Shown one piece after another: positions 14,713 to 17,753 of a stretch of DNA of 17,753 bases; position 1 is the first letter of the stretch; each line of letters starts with the position of its first letter. The notes beneath the pieces are model-generated. The model searched no databases, was not told the origin of the DNA, and was given only the letters and a program-made list of their open reading frames with translations. This stretch comes from an uncultured Lachnospiraceae bacterium (GTDB lineage Bacteria > Bacillota > Clostridia > Lachnospirales > Lachnospiraceae), in assembly GCA_902496125.1 (NCBI GenBank), contig CABUZU010000032.1:1-17753 (forward strand), written 5' to 3'. A program made the translations under genes and the position numbers.

Positions 14713-14786
14713 GCATAAAAATCACATACGTTAAATAATTAACAAAACAATCTACATTTAGTAGACAAATAAGGGAGGATGTTACT

Positions 14787-15866
14787 ATGGGAAGAGTATA
14801 TAATTTCTCAGCAGGGCCGGCTGTATTACCGGAAGAAGTATTAAAAGAAGCAGCACAGGAGATGCTAGATTACAGAGGATGCGGAATGTCTGTAATGGAA
14901 ATGAGTCATCGTTCAAGTATGTTCCAGAACATTATTGATGAAGCTGAAGCTGATATTCGTGAATTAATGGGAATCCCTTCAAATTACAAGGTATTATTCT
15001 TACAGGGTGGTGCTTCACAGCAGTTTGCTATGATTCCTATGAACTTAATGAAGAATCGTGTAGCAGATTATATTGTAACTGGCGCATGGGCTAAAAAAGC
15101 ATGGAAGGAAGCACAGAAATTTGGTACTGCGAATTGTATCGCATCTAGTGAAGATAAGACATTTACTTATATTCCAGATTGCTCTGATTTACCAATTAGT
15201 GAAAATGCAGATTATGTATATATTTGTGAAAACAATACTATTTATGGTACAAAATATAAAACATTACCAAACACCAAGGGTAAAACTTTAGTAGCAGACG
15301 TATCTTCTTGTTTCTTATCTGAACCAGTAGATGTTGAAAAATATGGTATTATCTATGGTGGTGTTCAGAAAAATGTTGGACCTGCTGGTGTAGTAATTTC
15401 AATCATTCGTGAAGACTTAATTACAGAAGATGTTCTTCCAGGAACTCCTACGATGTTAACCTTTAAGACACATAGCGATAACAATTCTATGTTTAATACA
15501 CCTCCTTGCTATGGTATTTATATCTGCGGTAAGGTATTTAAATGGTTAAAGAAAAATGGCGGCTTAACAGCAATGAAAGAACGCAATGAAAAGAAAGCTG
15601 CTTTATTATACAACTACTTAGATAACAGCAATTTATTCAAAGGTACTGTAGTACCAAAAGATCGTTCTTTAATGAATGTGCCATTTGTAACTGGTGATAA
15701 AGAACTTGATGCTTTATTTGTAAAAGAAGCAAAAGAAGCTGGTCTTGAAAACTTAAAAGGACATCGTACTGTAGGTGGTATGAGAGCTAGTATCTACAAT
15801 GCAATGCCTTATGAAGGTGTAGAAGCATTAGTAAACTTCATGAAAGAATTTGAAGCAAAACACTAA
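14787..15866 (+). CDS. serC: Phosphoserine aminotransferase
   Basis: PLP enzyme that converts 3-phosphohydroxypyruvate and glutamate to O-phosphoserine and 2-oxoglutarate, the second step of serine synthesis; in organisms with the full PdxA/PdxJ route it can also serve vitamin B6. Length 359 is normal. Visible hallmarks: NFSAGPAVLPEEVL (6-19), MSHRSSMF (39-46, His41-Arg42 substrate region), LQGGASQQF (72-80, phosphate of PLP), NNTIYGT (149-155) and the PLP lysine Lys195 in GGVQKNVGPAGV. The C-terminal GHRTVGGMRASIYNAMP is typical. AGGGAGG (14772-14778) lies 8 bases before the ATG. It is followed by serA after 14 bases. serB is not in the window. Confidence 0.96.
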   Translation: MGRVYNFSAGPAVLPEEVLKEAAQEMLDYRGCGMSVMEMSHRSSMFQNIIDEAEADIRELMGIPSNYKVLFLQGGASQQFAMIPMNLMKNRVADYIVTGAWAKKAWKEAQKFGTANCIASSEDKTFTYIPDCSDLPISENADYVYICENNTIYGTKYKTLPNTKGKTLVADVSSCFLSEPVDVEKYGIIYGGVQKNVGPAGVVISIIREDLITEDVLPGTPTMLTFKTHSDNNSMFNTPPCYGIYICGKVFKWLKKNGGLTAMKERNEKKAALLYNYLDNSNLFKGTVVPKDRSLMNVPFVTGDKELDALFVKEAKEAGLENLKGHRTVGGMRASIYNAMPYEGVEALVNFMKEFEAKH

Positions 15867-15880
15867 AGGGGAGAAATAAG

Positions 15881-17044
15881 ATGTATAAAATTAATCGTTT
15901 AAACCCAATTGCTAAATGTGGTTTAGATCTTTTAACGGATAAATATGAACTTGTAGATGATTATGCACAGGCACAGGGCGTATTAGTTCGTAGTGCAAGT
16001 ATGCATGAATTAGAATTAGGTGAGAACCTAGAAGTGGTTGCTAGAGCAGGTGCCGGTGTTAACAACATTCCATTAGATGAATGTGCAAAACGTGGTATTG
16101 TTGTATTTAACACTCCTGGTGCAAATGCAAATGGTGTAAAAGAATTAGTAATTGCTGGTTTATTATTAGCAGCTCGTGATATCACAGGTGGTATCAACTG
16201 GGTAAAAGAAAATAAAGCAGATGAAAACATTAATAAAACAGTAGAAAAAGCGAAAAAAGCATTTGCTGGTGGAGAAATTAAAGGTAAGAAATTAGGTGTA
16301 ATTGGTTTAGGTGCAATCGGTGTTCAGGTTGCTAATACTGCTGCATCTTTAGGTATGAAAGTATATGGATATGACCCATATATCTCAGTATCAGGAGCAT
16401 GGCATTTATCTTATCATGTAATTCCTGTAAAGACCATTGAAGAACTTGCTGAAGAATGTGATTACATCACTATCCATGTACCTTTAATGGATGCTACAAA
16501 GGGTATGTTAAATAAAGACGTATTTGACAAGATGAAAGATGGTTCTGTAGTTCTTAACTTCTCTCGTGATTCATTAGTAAACGACGAAGATATCGAAGCT
16601 GCATTAAAATCTGGTAAGATTCGTAAATACGTAACGGACTTCCCTAATGCTAAGACAGCGAATATGGAAAATGTAATTGCAATTCCTCATTTAGGAGCTT
16701 CTACCGAAGAATCAGAAGATAATTGTGCTGTAATGGCAGTAGAAGAAATGATGGATTACTTAGAAAATGGTAATATTAAAAATTCTGTAAACTATCCAGC
16801 TTGCGAATTAGGTCCAGTAAAATCTGCTGCAAGAATTTGTGTATTTGGTAAAAATGTTCCAAATATCATTGCTCAGTTAAGTAGCGTATTTTCAGCAGTA
16901 GGAATCAACATCGCTGCAATGGCTAATAAGTCAAAAGGTGAATATGCTTATACGTTAATTGATTCTGATGATAAAGTAACTGATGAAATGATTGAAAAGA
17001 TTAAATCTATTCCAGATGTATTTAAAGTACGTGTGATTCAATAA
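15881..17044 (+). CDS. serA: D-3-phosphoglycerate dehydrogenase, short form with ACT domain
   Basis: Oxidises 3-phosphoglycerate to 3-phosphohydroxypyruvate with NAD+, the first step of serine synthesis; its product feeds SerC. The 387-residue protein has a split substrate domain (about 1-95 and 275-300), a Rossmann domain with GLGAIG (142-147) and NAD-selecting Asp165, and a C-terminal ACT-like domain (about 317-387). The longer intervening domain of 520-residue SerA proteins is absent. Arg229 (NFSRDSLV) and His270 (PHLGAST) of the catalytic triad are present, but the usual DVFExEP loop is the shorter TDFPNAKTANMEN (252-264), so the canonical Glu is not at its normal place. AAAGGGGAG (15865-15873) lies 7 bases before the ATG. 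Pairing with serC makes PGDH activity likely despite this variation; another 2-hydroxyacid dehydrogenase is less likely. Confidence 0.9.
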   Translation: MYKINRLNPIAKCGLDLLTDKYELVDDYAQAQGVLVRSASMHELELGENLEVVARAGAGVNNIPLDECAKRGIVVFNTPGANANGVKELVIAGLLLAARDITGGINWVKENKADENINKTVEKAKKAFAGGEIKGKKLGVIGLGAIGVQVANTAASLGMKVYGYDPYISVSGAWHLSYHVIPVKTIEELAEECDYITIHVPLMDATKGMLNKDVFDKMKDGSVVLNFSRDSLVNDEDIEAALKSGKIRKYVTDFPNAKTANMENVIAIPHLGASTEESEDNCAVMAVEEMMDYLENGNIKNSVNYPACELGPVKSAARICVFGKNVPNIIAQLSSVFSAVGINIAAMANKSKGEYAYTLIDSDDKVTDEMIEKIKSIPDVFKVRVIQ

Positions 17045-17083
17045 AAAAATTCCCCATGGTTTTTTGACCATGGGGAATTTTTT
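17044..17083. terminator. Bidirectional terminator shared by serA and dtd
   Basis: A perfect 17-base-pair stem (17044-17060 with 17067-17083) encloses a 6-base loop. The core is TTCCCCATGGT / ACCATGGGGAA, with A-runs on the left and T-runs on the right that give a U-tract in both directions. The arms touch the stop codons of both convergent genes, so one hairpin ends both transcripts. Confidence 0.88.
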
Positions 17084-17516
17084 ACTCAAGAATAATTGTA
17101 AAAGGTCCGTCATTTACAAGACTTACCTGCATATCGGCACCAAATTGCCCAGTTTGTACAACGGGGATTTGTTCTCTACATTTTTTAACAAAATATTCAT
17201 AGAGCTCATTTGCCTTATCAGGTTTTGCAGCATTTGTAAATCCAGGACGATTTCCATGTTTAGTATCTGCATATAGTGTAAACTGAGATACAATTAATAA
17301 TTGACCATCAACGTCTTTTAATGATAAATTTGTTTTACCATTTTCATCAGCAAAAATACGAAGTCCTATCATTTTTTTTACGATTTTATCTGCTACCGTC
17401 TTATCATCTTCATGGGTTACACCTAATAATATAAGATATCCTTTATCAATCTTTCCAACAACTTCATGATCAATTGAAACACTTGCTTTTGTTACTCGTT
17501 GAATTACTGCTTTCAT
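17082..17516 (-). CDS. dtd: D-aminoacyl-tRNA deacylase
   Basis: Hydrolyses D-amino acids (and glycine mis-attached to tRNA-Ala) from tRNA, protecting translation in the cytoplasm; acts as a homodimer. The 144-residue product has the family start MKAVIQRVTKASVSI, GLRIFADENGKTNLSL (51-66), the SQFTLYAD motif (77-84), GNRPGFTNAA (88-97) and the C-terminal Gly-cisPro motif NDGPFTI (135-141; many members read GPVT). Slightly shorter than the common 145-150. AAGGAG (complement of 17528-17533) lies 11 bases before the ATG and overlaps the stop of the upstream DUF1015 gene, so the two are one operon. It converges on serA. Confidence 0.96.
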   Translation of the reverse strand: MKAVIQRVTKASVSIDHEVVGKIDKGYLILLGVTHEDDKTVADKIVKKMIGLRIFADENGKTNLSLKDVDGQLLIVSQFTLYADTKHGNRPGFTNAAKPDKANELYEYFVKKCREQIPVVQTGQFGADMQVSLVNDGPFTIILE

Positions 17517-17531
17517 TGTATAAAAATCTCC

Positions 17532-17753
17532 TTATTCTTCCTTTAATGAATGTATAAATAAACCACTTCTAAGCTTTGGCTCAAACCATGTGGATTTTGG
17601 TGGCATCAAAAGTCCACAATCTGCAACATGAAATAACTCTTTTATAGAAGTAGGACACATAGAAAAGGCAACCTGCATATCTAGATGACAACGTCTTTCA
17701 AGCTCTGAAAGTCCACGAATACCACCAATAAATTCAATCCTCTTATCTGTACG
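17532..17753 (-). CDS. DUF1015 family protein, C-terminal 73 residues (runs off the window)
   Basis: Reading leftwards from the window edge gives an open frame of 73 residues ending in TAA (complement of 17532-17534). It contains DKRIEFIGGIRG, ELERRC, AFSMCPTSIKELF and the strongly conserved end LLMPPKSTWFEPKLRSGLF, which I recognise as the C-terminus of the DUF1015 family (usually about 400 residues). The function of that family is not settled. The gene lies 15 bases upstream of dtd and probably shares its mRNA; the start, promoter and about 80% of the gene are beyond base 17753. Translation was done by hand. Confidence 0.85.
   Translation of the reverse strand, partial: RTDKRIEFIGGIRGLSELERRCHLDMQVAFSMCPTSIKELFHVADCGLLMPPKSTWFEPKLRSGLFIHSLKEE

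Noticed and set aside
14730..14765. Small hairpins in the serC leader as a riboswitch or terminator
   Set aside because: Stems of only 5 A+T-rich pairs without U-tract or conserved core; reported only as part of the promoter observation.
17064..17276. Plus-strand 70-codon frame after serA
   Set aside because: It starts in the terminator and runs antisense to dtd, with no RBS and no recognisable protein.
1..17753. Mobile elements, CRISPR array, toxin-antitoxin or defence genes
   Set aside because: No repeats with spacers, terminal inverted repeats, transposase, integrase or phage-like proteins were seen; gene style is uniform across the window.

Overview
The window looks like a chromosomal piece from a low-GC, anaerobic Firmicute, most likely a Lachnospiraceae-type clostridium. 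The basis is the A+T-rich codon use, strong AGGAGG-type ribosome binding sites, an archaeal-type AspRS next to gatCAB, and the pairing leuB-ilvD-ilvB / serC-serA. This is inference from gene content and protein style; no rRNA marker is present. Almost every base is explained by housekeeping or metabolic genes. I see no tRNA, rRNA, CRISPR array, insertion sequence, integrase or phage gene.

Layout, left to right. (1) 40-4618: aspS-gatC-gatA-gatB, a compact operon for tRNA-dependent amide aminoacyl-tRNA synthesis. A non-discriminating AspRS charges tRNA-Asn with Asp, and GatCAB amidates it. It ends at a strong hairpin terminator (4637-4669). (2) 4689-6657: two overlapping permease genes of the BMP/nucleoside ABC importer type, without the ATPase or lipoprotein genes that normally accompany them. 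They have a probable promoter buried in the end of gatB, with a CodY-box-like sequence in its spacer. (3) 6782-10090: a Na+/phosphate-type cotransporter with a C-terminal PhoU-like domain, followed 3 bases later by a membrane-anchored protein of unknown function with repeated PepSY-like segments. (4) 10225-14703: leuB-ilvD-ilvB, three steps of branched-chain amino acid synthesis, behind a promoter that overlaps another CodY-like box. (5) 14787-17044: serC-serA, serine synthesis from 3-phosphoglycerate, with a good promoter inside the 3' end of ilvB. (6) On the minus strand, converging on serA across a shared bidirectional terminator: dtd (D-aminoacyl-tRNA deacylase) and, upstream of it, the C-terminal end of a DUF1015-family gene that runs off the right edge.

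The themes are amino acid supply (Leu, Val, Ile, Ser) and aminoacyl-tRNA synthesis and quality control (AspRS/GatCAB, Dtd), with two transport units between them. I did not find a clearly new system. The best leads are: the unknown PepSY-like-repeat membrane protein coupled to the Na/Pi-PhoU transporter; the terminator/promoter/CodY-like overlap ahead of the orphan permeases; direct repeats with an 11-bp period ahead of the phosphate transporter gene; and a SerA that lacks the usual catalytic glutamate. Regulatory sites are read by eye and are the least certain part of the annotation.
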